This document shows, piece by piece, positions 1 to 7,006 of a stretch of DNA of 11,047 nt. The DNA comes from Draconibacterium sp. (GTDB lineage: Bacteria; Bacteroidota; Bacteroidia; Bacteroidales; Prolixibacteraceae): contig JALUZN010000142.1 in the NCBI GenBank assembly GCA_027011835.1, positions 1 through 11,047 on the forward strand. The letters run 5' to 3'. The position numbers and the translations under genes are program-made. Below the pieces are notes generated by a model. The model was not told the DNA's origin and did not search any database. It worked only from the letters and a program-made list of their open reading frames with translations. Positions within the stretch are counted from its first letter, which is position 1; each line of letters opens with the position of its first letter.

Positions 1-2
1 CT

Positions 3-116
3 AATGCATGGTTGGATGCGTTCAAGGCAATTTTAATACGTTTTGAAACAAATGAAGTGCATTGGAAAGCATTGAATATACTGGCTTTTATTGTAATTCT
101 ATTGCGGAAACTTTAA
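3..116 (+). CDS. C-terminal end of a probable DDE transposase (5' part outside window)
   Basis: Reading in frame from base 3, an open frame of 37 codons ends at TAA 114-116. It encodes NAWLDAFKAILIRFE followed by a HWKALNILAF segment and LLRKL at the C-terminus. From memory, this aromatic 'AWLD-FK-LL-RFE ... W---N-LAF-VILLRK' pattern resembles the extreme C-terminus of IS4/IS5-type DDE transposases in Bacteroidota, downstream of the last catalytic glutamate. No catalytic residue is inside the window, so the family cannot be confirmed. The frame is open to the left edge, so whether the upstream part is intact or a remnant is unknown. The stop lies 19 bases before the mannosidase start. Alternative: the end of an unrelated protein with an aromatic tail. 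Confidence 0.55.
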   Translation, partial: NAWLDAFKAILIRFETNEVHWKALNILAFIVILLRKL

Positions 117-135
117 ACAACTTCATTATATACGA

Positions 136-3100
136 ATGAAAACTATAACTTTAACATCACTCTTAATCTTTTTTACATTTGGCGTTTTTGCACAAACTCC
201 CGGGTTTGCAAACACCACAGTAATTAACGGTTATGCCGAAAAGATATCGGGAAACGATTTTAATTACACCTCATCAATTCCCACAGTAAAAGCGTGTTTG
301 TTGATACGTGCCACCAACGGAAAATCGACAATGGAGTGGAAAACCGCAGTAGTTCCCAAAAAAATAAAAAGCGATTTTGTAACGTTTGTTTGGCTTGCCG
401 GATTAGGTTCTTCGCCGGGCCGTGCCCGTTTCGATTTGCAAATTAACGGTGCACAAAAATTCTCGTTTTGGGCTGACGGTTTAAATCAATGGGAACAGAA
501 AGCAGACGATGGTTCAACACTCTCGTTTCAAAAAGATATGACCGACCAAAATGGAGATAATTACGGGTTTATTTATCTGAAAATCCCCACTAAAAATGTT
601 GATAAAGGGAAACCGTTAAAACTTAAAGTTACCGGAGCCGGAATGAATAAATCTTCGTGGTACATGACATTTAAATTTCATGTAAATCCGGGATTATCGG
701 TAAAGTCGTTTCCCGCAATAATAAAAGAGAATGGGAAAGAGTACCAACTGGGCGCTGCCGAAATTTTGCATTTTGGCGCACCGGCAAAAGTAAAACTGTT
801 CTTTGATAATAAGTTAGTTAAAGAGACCCGAGTAGATTTTGGATACAACCAGATAGAAGTAAATTTACCCAAAGTAGAAAAAAGTAAACCTATCAGCTAT
901 AAACTGAAAATAGGAGATTTTATAGACGAAGGGGAAATAACTGTTAGTCCGATAAAAAAATGGCAGGTAAATTTTGTACAACACACCCACACCGACATTG
1001 GTTACACCCGGCCACAAACCGAGATTCTTGCCGAACATTTACGGTATATCGACTATGCGCTGGACTATTGCGACAACACCGACAACTACCCCGAAAGCTC
1101 GAAATTCCGCTGGACTTGCGAAGCTGCCTGGCCTGTTGACGAATATTTACGTTGCCGGCCTAAAGCGCAGATTGACCGGTTAAAGAGACGGGTTGCCGAG
1201 GGTAGAATTGAACTTTCGGGAATGTATTTTAATTTCGACGGGCTACCCGACGAGCAAATTTTGGCTGCATCGTTACAATCGATAAAACATTTTAGAGAAA
1301 ACGAGCTACCCGTAAAAGTAGCAATGCAAGATGATGTTAACGGAATTGGCTGGTGCTTAAACGACTATTTCAACAGCCTTGGAATTAAGTATTTAAACAT
1401 GGGAACACACGGTCACCGTGCATTAATTGCATTCGACAAGCCAACAATGTTCTGGTGGGAATCGCCGTCGGGAAAGCGATTATTGACTTTCAGGGCCGAG
1501 CATTATATGACCGGTAATACAGTGTTCAAAATCCATTCGGGCGATTTTAACACCTTCGAAAACGAACTGCTTTCGTATTTAATTAACCTCAACAAAAAAG
1601 GGTACAAATACAATTTAATTGCCATTCAACATTCCGGTTTTTTAACCGACAATTCGCCACCGTCAACACTGGCATCGGAGATGATAAAAAAGTGGAACGA
1701 AAAATTTGAGTGGCCAAAATTAAAAACAGCTACTGCTTCGGAATTTTTTGAGGAGATGGAGACAAAATATGGCGACAATTTTCCGGTAATAAAAGGTGCG
1801 TGGCCCGATTGGTGGACTGACGGATTTGGTGCATCGGCACGCGAAGTGGCAACAGTTCGTACGGCACAAACCGATTTAATTGCCAACGCCTCGGGATTAA
1901 CAATGGCTGCTTTGCAAGGTTCAAAAATGCCCGACAAAATAGAAGACCGGATTGAAGCGGCAAACAACGCGCTGCTTTTTTACACCGAACACACGGTTGG
2001 TTATCACGGAAGTGTTAACGAGCCGTTTTCGGAAAATACAATGGAACAGCGCGCATTAAAAGAGTCGTACGCATGGGAAGCCGGACGCAGGGCAAAAATG
2101 ATTGGCGAAGAGACAATGGGCTTGTTACAAAGTTATTTTCAGCGCGAAAAGGAGCCGTCGTTGCTGGTATTTAATACATTGAACTGGAAACGTAGCGGAA
2201 TAATTACAACGTATATCGATAATCAAACCATTCCTCAAAATTCAAACTTTAAAATTGTTGACGAAAATGGGAACGAGGCAAAAGCACAACCCGTTGAAAA
2301 GTTTTCCGACGGTGCATATTGGGCAATTTGGGTGGATGATATTCCGGCTTTCGGATATAAAAAATATGTGGTGAAAACCAACGAAGACGAAGTCGTTCAA
2401 CAAAACAGCAGCACAGATTTTAAAAATAACGTGGTTGAAAACCGGTGGTACAAGATTACAATCGACAACGAAAGAGGAGCAATTTCAGGACTATTCGACA
2501 AAGAGCTTCAAAAAGAATTGGTTGATAAAAATGCAAAATACAAACTGGGTGAATTTATCTACGAATTGCTTGATAACCGGGAACAAATGGTATCGTTTAA
2601 GTTGGACGAATATACTCGCGAACCGCTCGATTCGGTTTGGTTCGATGGTTATTTGCAAGGGAAAATATGGAACACAATAAAATTCAAAGGAGATACAAAA
2701 GCAGCAAATTATCCGGGTTCTTACACCTTTGAAATCAGGTTGTTTAATATTTCGAAACGGATTGATTTGGTCTATTCAATTAACAAAAAAATGGTTACCA
2801 AACCGGAAGGAATTTACATCGCATTTCCGTTCACACTCGAAAATGGAGAACTGGCTTTTGATGTGCAGGGTGGCGAAATTCGTGCAGGGGTTGACCAGAT
2901 TCGCGGCTCGGCAAACGACTGGAACACCGTTCAGAATTACGCCCGCTTAAAAAACAACGATGCACAAATTTTGCTGAGTTCAAAAGAGATTCCGTTGATG
3001 CAATTTGGCGCAATAAATACCGGCCGGTACAAAGCTGGGGAACTGCCCGAAACCACCCACATTTTTGGTTGGCCGATGAACAATTATTGGACTACCAATT

Positions 3101-3504
3101 TTAACGCCGAGCAGCACGGTGGAATTACGTGGAGTTATTCGATTTCGAGCTCAGAGGACGAGTCGCAAAAAGCGGCCACGCAATTTGGATGGGGAAACAG
3201 GGTTCCATTTTTAAGCCGTGTTTTACCGGGCGGCGGAGAGGGAGATGATAATTGGAGCGGTTCGTTTATTTCGGGGTGGCCCGATAATGTTTTGCTGGTA
3301 AGCTCTTTTGCTGCTGCTGACGGGAAATCGGCAATTCTTCACCTTCGCGAAACCGGGGGCAAGAATACAATACTGAAACTAAAAAACGGGATTACCGGAG
3401 CAGCACTGCCACTTCAACCGGTAAATGTTTTGGGAGAACCGATAGAAAACAGTTCTCCTGAAATTGATAGCTACGGATCGGCATTTTTTAGCGTGAGTTT
3501 TTAA
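136..3504 (+). CDS. Secreted glycoside hydrolase family 38 alpha-mannosidase-like protein
   Basis: Predicted exported enzyme of 1122 residues that hydrolyses alpha-mannosidic linkages, probably in the periplasm or outside the cell. Residues 1-19 are a signal peptide (VFA|Q cleavage; no lipobox). Residues 20-270 form a beta-rich N-terminal region. The GH38 catalytic domain starts near W276 with HTHTDIGY (283-290), where H285 and D287 fit the zinc-binding H-x-D. QDDVNG (398-403) carries the likely nucleophile, best aligned at D400. GTHGH (423-427) and WPDWWTDG (556-563) are further conserved-looking stretches, and EHTVGYHG (618-625) supplies the third zinc histidine, probably H619. The rest, to residue 1122, is the beta-rich GH38 middle/C-terminal part. 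The start is chosen because the signal peptide begins at this ATG; there is no clear ribosome binding site, as is common in Bacteroidota. No SusC/SusD-like or other glycosidase gene is next to it. The family is firm; the substrate (free N-glycan, mannan or other) cannot be read from sequence. Confidence 0.9.
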   Translation: MKTITLTSLLIFFTFGVFAQTPGFANTTVINGYAEKISGNDFNYTSSIPTVKACLLIRATNGKSTMEWKTAVVPKKIKSDFVTFVWLAGLGSSPGRARFDLQINGAQKFSFWADGLNQWEQKADDGSTLSFQKDMTDQNGDNYGFIYLKIPTKNVDKGKPLKLKVTGAGMNKSSWYMTFKFHVNPGLSVKSFPAIIKENGKEYQLGAAEILHFGAPAKVKLFFDNKLVKETRVDFGYNQIEVNLPKVEKSKPISYKLKIGDFIDEGEITVSPIKKWQVNFVQHTHTDIGYTRPQTEILAEHLRYIDYALDYCDNTDNYPESSKFRWTCEAAWPVDEYLRCRPKAQIDRLKRRVAEGRIELSGMYFNFDGLPDEQILAASLQSIKHFRENELPVKVAMQDDVNGIGWCLNDYFNSLGIKYLNMGTHGHRALIAFDKPTMFWWESPSGKRLLTFRAEHYMTGNTVFKIHSGDFNTFENELLSYLINLNKKGYKYNLIAIQHSGFLTDNSPPSTLASEMIKKWNEKFEWPKLKTATASEFFEEMETKYGDNFPVIKGAWPDWWTDGFGASAREVATVRTAQTDLIANASGLTMAALQGSKMPDKIEDRIEAANNALLFYTEHTVGYHGSVNEPFSENTMEQRALKESYAWEAGRRAKMIGEETMGLLQSYFQREKEPSLLVFNTLNWKRSGIITTYIDNQTIPQNSNFKIVDENGNEAKAQPVEKFSDGAYWAIWVDDIPAFGYKKYVVKTNEDEVVQQNSSTDFKNNVVENRWYKITIDNERGAISGLFDKELQKELVDKNAKYKLGEFIYELLDNREQMVSFKLDEYTREPLDSVWFDGYLQGKIWNTIKFKGDTKAANYPGSYTFEIRLFNISKRIDLVYSINKKMVTKPEGIYIAFPFTLENGELAFDVQGGEIRAGVDQIRGSANDWNTVQNYARLKNNDAQILLSSKEIPLMQFGAINTGRYKAGELPETTHIFGWPMNNYWTTNFNAEQHGGITWSYSISSSEDESQKAATQFGWGNRVPFLSRVLPGGGEGDDNWSGSFISGWPDNVLLVSSFAAADGKSAILHLRETGGKNTILKLKNGITGAALPLQPVNVLGEPIENSSPEIDSYGSAFFSVSF

Positions 3505-3755
3505 TCTGGCGCATATCAAAAACTAACATCATTTCAATGATGAGGAACAAGGACGAAGCTGTTTAACAATTAAACATTGGCCTGCCACCATTAAAACATT
3601 TCTGAAAACAGAAAGTACCACTCATTATGCCCATTCAAAAATAATGGATAGCCACTCGTAATGCCAATACCGGCTAAGTTTTCAGCAGGCAGTATCCATA
3701 CAAGTTAAAATATGTAAATAATTATATTTCAAACTACACTCTCTGTATATTTACA
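3505..3755. other. Non-coding gap between the mannosidase and dut, with small inverted repeats
   Basis: No convincing coding frame is present in these 251 bases. Four perfect dyads are visible. CATCATT/AATGATG (3527-3533 and 3536-3542) lies just after the mannosidase stop and could end its transcript, though no T-run follows. TTTCTG-AAAA-CAGAAA is at 3599-3614. CTGAAAAC/GTTTTCAG (3602-3609 and 3678-3685) and ATGGATA/TATCCAT (3644-3650 and 3693-3699) are longer-range and interleaved, so not all can form together. This could be a 5' regulatory region or decayed DNA. Confidence 0.5.
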
Positions 3756-3763
3756 TATCTTTG
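3756..3763 (+). promoter_or_regulatory. Bacteroidota-type -7 promoter box upstream of dut
   Basis: TATCTTTG matches the Bacteroidota -7 consensus TAnnTTTG at every fixed position. It lies 24 bases before ATG 3788, which would put transcription start near 3770 and give a short leader. No good TTTG-type -33 box is seen at the usual distance; the region upstream is an AT-rich run. It probably drives dut and, by read-through, the three genes after it. It also argues against the TTG at 3761 as the dut start codon, since that codon lies inside the box. Confidence 0.55.
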
Positions 3764-3787
3764 CAGCTTGATAAAATTTGGAAAGAA

Positions 3788-4222
3788 ATGAGGGTAAAAA
3801 TTGTTAACAAATCGAATAACGAATTACCGGCGTACAGTACGGTTATGTCGGCCGGAATGGATTTACGCGCCTATTTAGACGAACCGGTAATTTTAAAACC
3901 ACTTGAACGAAAATTAATTCCAACCGGTTTATATATTGAGTTGCCACAAGGTTACGAAGCACAAATACGGCCTCGCAGCGGACTAGCATTAAAAAAGGGA
4001 ATTACTGTTTTAAACACACCCGGAACCATTGATGCCGACTACCGCGGTGAGATTGGTATTATTTTAATTAATCTTTCTACCGACAACTTTGTTATTGAAT
4101 CGGGTGAGCGAATTTGCCAAATGATTATTGCCTCGCACGAAACGGTTGAGTGGAGTTTGGTTGAAGAACTGGATGAAACCGACAGAGGCGCGGGTGGTTT
4201 TGGTCATACCGGGAAAAAGTAA
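3788..4222 (+). CDS. dut: Deoxyuridine 5'-triphosphate nucleotidohydrolase (dUTPase)
   Basis: Cytoplasmic homotrimeric enzyme that splits dUTP into dUMP and pyrophosphate, keeping uracil out of DNA and supplying dUMP for dTMP synthesis. At 144 residues it has the normal family length. All five trimeric-dUTPase motifs are present in order: I AGMDLRA (22-28), II PRSGLA (62-67), III GTIDADYRG (79-87, catalytic Asp and the uracil-contacting Tyr), IV RICQ (108-111) and V GGFGHTG (136-142, the flexible glycine-rich arm). Motif V has His where many homologues have Ser. ATG 3788 is preferred over an in-frame TTG at 3761: it is preceded by GAAAGAA, gives the usual MRVKIVNKS start, and the TTG lies inside the predicted promoter box. 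It is the first gene of a probable four-gene unit and has no obvious functional tie to the envelope genes after it. Confidence 0.97.
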   Translation: MRVKIVNKSNNELPAYSTVMSAGMDLRAYLDEPVILKPLERKLIPTGLYIELPQGYEAQIRPRSGLALKKGITVLNTPGTIDADYRGEIGIILINLSTDNFVIESGERICQMIIASHETVEWSLVEELDETDRGAGGFGHTGKK

Positions 4223-4261
4223 CGACATCAAAATCGGCTTTTTATAAAATGGTAAACGTTA

Positions 4262-4310
4262 ATGTTTTTGTGTGAAGAAACCGGCCTTTTTAAGACGGGC
4301 ACAAAAACAT
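4262..4310. repeat. 11-bp perfect inverted repeat between dut and the TPR lipoprotein gene
   Basis: ATGTTTTTGTG (4262-4272) is repeated exactly as CACAAAAACAT (4300-4310), separated by 27 bases. The spacer contains CCGGCC, a CTT-TTT-AAG mini-dyad, and a CCG/CGG pair (4281-4283 with 4296-4298) that could extend the stem. In RNA this forms an AT-rich hairpin ending 16 bases before the next start codon. There is no clean T-run on either side, so it may be an attenuator, a partial terminator, a processing site or an operator rather than a strong terminator. Confidence 0.5.
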
Positions 4311-4326
4311 AGTTAATTTAAAAGAG

Positions 4327-6087
4327 ATGAAAAAATTCATATACACATTAAGTTTTGGAATTCTGTTTTTAGGTTTTATTTCGTGTTCGGGAACAAAAAA
4401 AATTACCGAACAGGATGTTGCAAAAGCGGCAGTTAATAAGCCCGAAAACGAATTGTCGGAACAAAAGCAGAAGGAATTTGAGTACCTGTTTGTTGAGGCA
4501 ATGAAACAGAAAATGTTTGGCGATGCTCAAAAGGCAATTCAGCTTCTATCAAGCTGTTTAGATATCGACCCGAACTCTTCGGCAGCCATGTACGAGCTGG
4601 CAAATATTCATGCTGCAAACAACGATTTTACAAGTGCTTCGCTATTGCTGGAAAAAGCAATTAGCTTAAACCCCAAAAACGTGTGGTACAAGCGGTTACT
4701 GGCACAAATATATCAACAAACAAGGCGCTTTGCCGATGCGGTTACTATTTACAACGATTTGTTGAAAGATGACCCCGACAACCTCGAAATGTTATATACC
4801 AAAGCTATTTTACAGTCGAATGCACAGCAGTTTGCCGATGCCATTGCAACCTACAATGTAATGGAAAAAGAGACCGGTATAAACGAGCAAATTTCGGTAG
4901 CAAAACAACAGTTGTATATTCAGTTGGGCGAAACAGATAAAGCTTTTAACGAGATTGAACGATTGATAAATTTTAATCCCGATGAACCAAAATATTATGG
5001 GTTGCTTGCCGATTTATACATGAATCAGGGCGAGACGATAAAAGCATTAGAAAATTATAATAAAATTCTGGAGATGGATCCCGATAACGGATTTGTCCAT
5101 TTTTCGCTGGCCAACTATTATATTTCAACCGGCGATATCGAAAAATCGTTTGAGGAGACAAAAAAAGGTTTTTCGAGCAACGGTATCGATATAAAACAGA
5201 AGCTGCAACTTTATGTTTTGTTAACGTCGAACCGCGATAAAAGCTTGTTAACACCCGAGAAAGAGGATGAGTTAATTCAGATTTTATTAAAGAAACATCC
5301 CGATGAATACATGGTTTATGCGCTCTATGCCGAAAATTTAATTAAGCAACAGAAACTGGCAGAGGCAAGAGCTGCACTAAAAAAGGCACTCGACCTGCAA
5401 TCGAACGATTACCAATTGTGGGAGCATTTAATGTTTTTAGATAACGATTTGCAAAAGTGGAACGACCTTTACGACGACAGTAAAAAAGTAGTTGAACTTT
5501 TTCCAAATCAACCACAGGGATATCTATTGCATGCCGTAGCATGTATTCAGCTCGAAAAATATGAAGAGACAGTTACCATTGCCGATGAAGGAATTGATTT
5601 TATTGTTGATAATCAACCCCTAAAAGGGCAGTTTTTTATGCTTAAAGGCGAGGCGGTTTATAAACTCAATAAAAAAGAAGAAGCGTTTAAATTGTTCGAC
5701 AAGGCCGTTCAGCTCGACCCGCAAAACTACATTGCCATGAACAACTATGCCTACTATCTGTCGCTCGACGGAGGCGATTTAAATAAAGCCGAAAAAATGA
5801 GTGGTAAAGTGGTTGAACATTTTCCAAACAATGCTACTTACCTCGATACTTATGCCTGGGTTTTGTTTAAAAAAGGCGAATATTCGCTGGCAAAATTTTA
5901 TATGGAAACCGCCATTAAAAACGATAGCGAAAACAATGCTACTCTGCTCGAACATTATGGCGATATTTTGTTTAAAGCCGGGCAACCCGGTGAAGCTGTA
6001 AAGTTTTGGAAAAAGGCAAAAAATAACGGTGGAAACTCTAAAGTTTTGCTTCGTAAAATTAAAGAAGAAAAGTATTTTGAGGAGTAG
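4327..6087 (+). CDS. Tetratricopeptide-repeat lipoprotein
   Basis: Protein of 586 residues, exported and probably lipid-anchored: signal peptide 1-19 with lipobox FISC, acylated Cys20. The mature N-terminus CSGTKKITEQ lacks the acidic or Q/K-D-D-E-like surface-export signal of Bacteroidota, suggesting that it faces the periplasm. After a charged linker, helical TPR units run from about residue 50 to 570, with recognisable 34-residue repeats near 84-117, 118-151, 221-254, 326-359, 434-467 and 468-536, each ending in the typical D/N-P motif (LNPKN, MDPDN, LDPQN). TPR arrays are protein-binding scaffolds; no enzyme domain is visible. AAAGAG precedes the ATG. The DUF4292 gene begins 3 bases after the stop, so the two are almost surely co-expressed and may work together in envelope assembly. 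The partner is unknown. Confidence 0.88.
   Translation: MKKFIYTLSFGILFLGFISCSGTKKITEQDVAKAAVNKPENELSEQKQKEFEYLFVEAMKQKMFGDAQKAIQLLSSCLDIDPNSSAAMYELANIHAANNDFTSASLLLEKAISLNPKNVWYKRLLAQIYQQTRRFADAVTIYNDLLKDDPDNLEMLYTKAILQSNAQQFADAIATYNVMEKETGINEQISVAKQQLYIQLGETDKAFNEIERLINFNPDEPKYYGLLADLYMNQGETIKALENYNKILEMDPDNGFVHFSLANYYISTGDIEKSFEETKKGFSSNGIDIKQKLQLYVLLTSNRDKSLLTPEKEDELIQILLKKHPDEYMVYALYAENLIKQQKLAEARAALKKALDLQSNDYQLWEHLMFLDNDLQKWNDLYDDSKKVVELFPNQPQGYLLHAVACIQLEKYEETVTIADEGIDFIVDNQPLKGQFFMLKGEAVYKLNKKEEAFKLFDKAVQLDPQNYIAMNNYAYYLSLDGGDLNKAEKMSGKVVEHFPNNATYLDTYAWVLFKKGEYSLAKFYMETAIKNDSENNATLLEHYGDILFKAGQPGEAVKFWKKAKNNGGNSKVLLRKIKEEKYFEE
6079..6084 (+). promoter_or_regulatory. Strong ribosome binding site inside the end of the TPR gene
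   Basis: GAGGAG sits 6 bases before ATG 6091, within the last codons of the upstream gene. It fixes the start of the DUF4292 gene and suggests translational coupling. It is notable because most genes here lack a clear Shine-Dalgarno sequence. Confidence 0.6.
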
Positions 6088-6090
6088 AAG

Positions 6091-6975
6091 ATGAAAAAGT
6101 TTAAATCAGTTATTTTTCGTACGGTTTTATTTGTTTTGGCAGTTTTATGGTTTGCTTCGTGCCGCACTGCAAAAGAGTTGCCGGAGGCCAGAGTAAAACC
6201 AATGAGTACATCGAAATTACTGAAACGTGTTGAACAGAATGCGTTTGATTATGAGTATTTTACCATTAAACGAATGAGTTGCCAGTTTTCGAATAACGAA
6301 AAGAAAACAAATTTTATAGTTAATCTGAAAGCATTAAAAGATAAAAAAATTCTGGTCTCTATCAGTAAAATGAAAATTCCGGTTGCCCGTGTTTTACTTA
6401 CGCCCGATAGTGTAAAATATGTTAACTACATCGACCACAACTACTTTGTCGACGACTATTCGTATTTAAGCAGTTTTTTAAATATCGATCTCGATTTTGC
6501 AACCATTCAGTCGATTCTTTCGAACAACGCCTTTTCGTACCGGAACGATACTAAAAACAGAGACTTTAAAACATTCGATACATTTGTTGAAGATGGAATG
6601 TATGTACTTCAATCGGAAAAAACAAAAAAGATTTCTAAGTTGGAGAAGAAACATAAAACTGAAAAAATAAAGAGACGGTTAAAACGGTTAGACGACAATG
6701 CTTTAATATTGGAACAGTTGTATTTTAATCCGGCAAATTTTGCCCTTCTTAAAATAGTTATTAACGACAAAACCAATAACCGGGTAATGAATATGAATTT
6801 CGACAATTTTGTAAAAGTTCAGAACAAAGACTATCCGGGCAGTATATTTATGGACTTTGTTTCTAACCAGTCGGAGATAAAACTTAAACTTAAAATGAGT
6901 GGTTTTTCGACAAATAAAATTAACTCTTTCAATATTAAAATTCCCAAAAAATACGAGTTGATAAAGATGAATTAG
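6091..6975 (+). CDS. DUF4292-family lipoprotein, LolA/LolB-like fold suspected
   Basis: Lipoprotein of 294 residues: signal peptide 1-23 with lipobox FASC, acylated Cys24. The mature start CRTAKELPEA has no acidic surface-export signal, so a periplasm-facing anchor is likely. The order of beta-strand-rich segments (FIVNLKALKDKKILVSISKM near 75-94, VARVLLTPDSVKYVN 98-112, a helical SFLNIDLDFATIQSILSN stretch at 128-145, then amphipathic strands to the end) resembles DUF4292 proteins of Bacteroidota and, more distantly, the LolA/LolB lipoprotein-carrier fold. A lysine/arginine-rich segment at 178-199 looks like a charged helix or loop in the middle of the fold. It lies in a tight unit with a TPR lipoprotein before it and an EnvC-like gene 31 bases after it. 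The family call is from remembered similarity; the role is not established. A lipid- or lipoprotein-handling job is inference. Confidence 0.78.
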   Translation: MKKFKSVIFRTVLFVLAVLWFASCRTAKELPEARVKPMSTSKLLKRVEQNAFDYEYFTIKRMSCQFSNNEKKTNFIVNLKALKDKKILVSISKMKIPVARVLLTPDSVKYVNYIDHNYFVDDYSYLSSFLNIDLDFATIQSILSNNAFSYRNDTKNRDFKTFDTFVEDGMYVLQSEKTKKISKLEKKHKTEKIKRRLKRLDDNALILEQLYFNPANFALLKIVINDKTNNRVMNMNFDNFVKVQNKDYPGSIFMDFVSNQSEIKLKLKMSGFSTNKINSFNIKIPKKYELIKMN

Positions 6976-7006
6976 CAACTTTTTGTTACTCTAAGAAATA
7001 GTAAAA

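Noticed and set aside
1626..1967. 113-codon minus-strand open frame opposite the mannosidase gene
   Set aside because: It lies wholly antisense to a clear GH38 catalytic domain, has no family features and reflects codon bias of the real gene. The same applies to the other antisense and shifted frames inside the named genes.
3538..3567. Short frame MMRNKDEAV after the mannosidase
   Set aside because: Only nine codons, and its start overlaps a small dyad; nothing supports translation.
3761..3787. Nine-codon N-terminal extension of dUTPase from TTG 3761
   Set aside because: The codon lies inside a TAnnTTTG promoter box, and the family's usual N-terminus begins at ATG 3788, which has a better upstream sequence.
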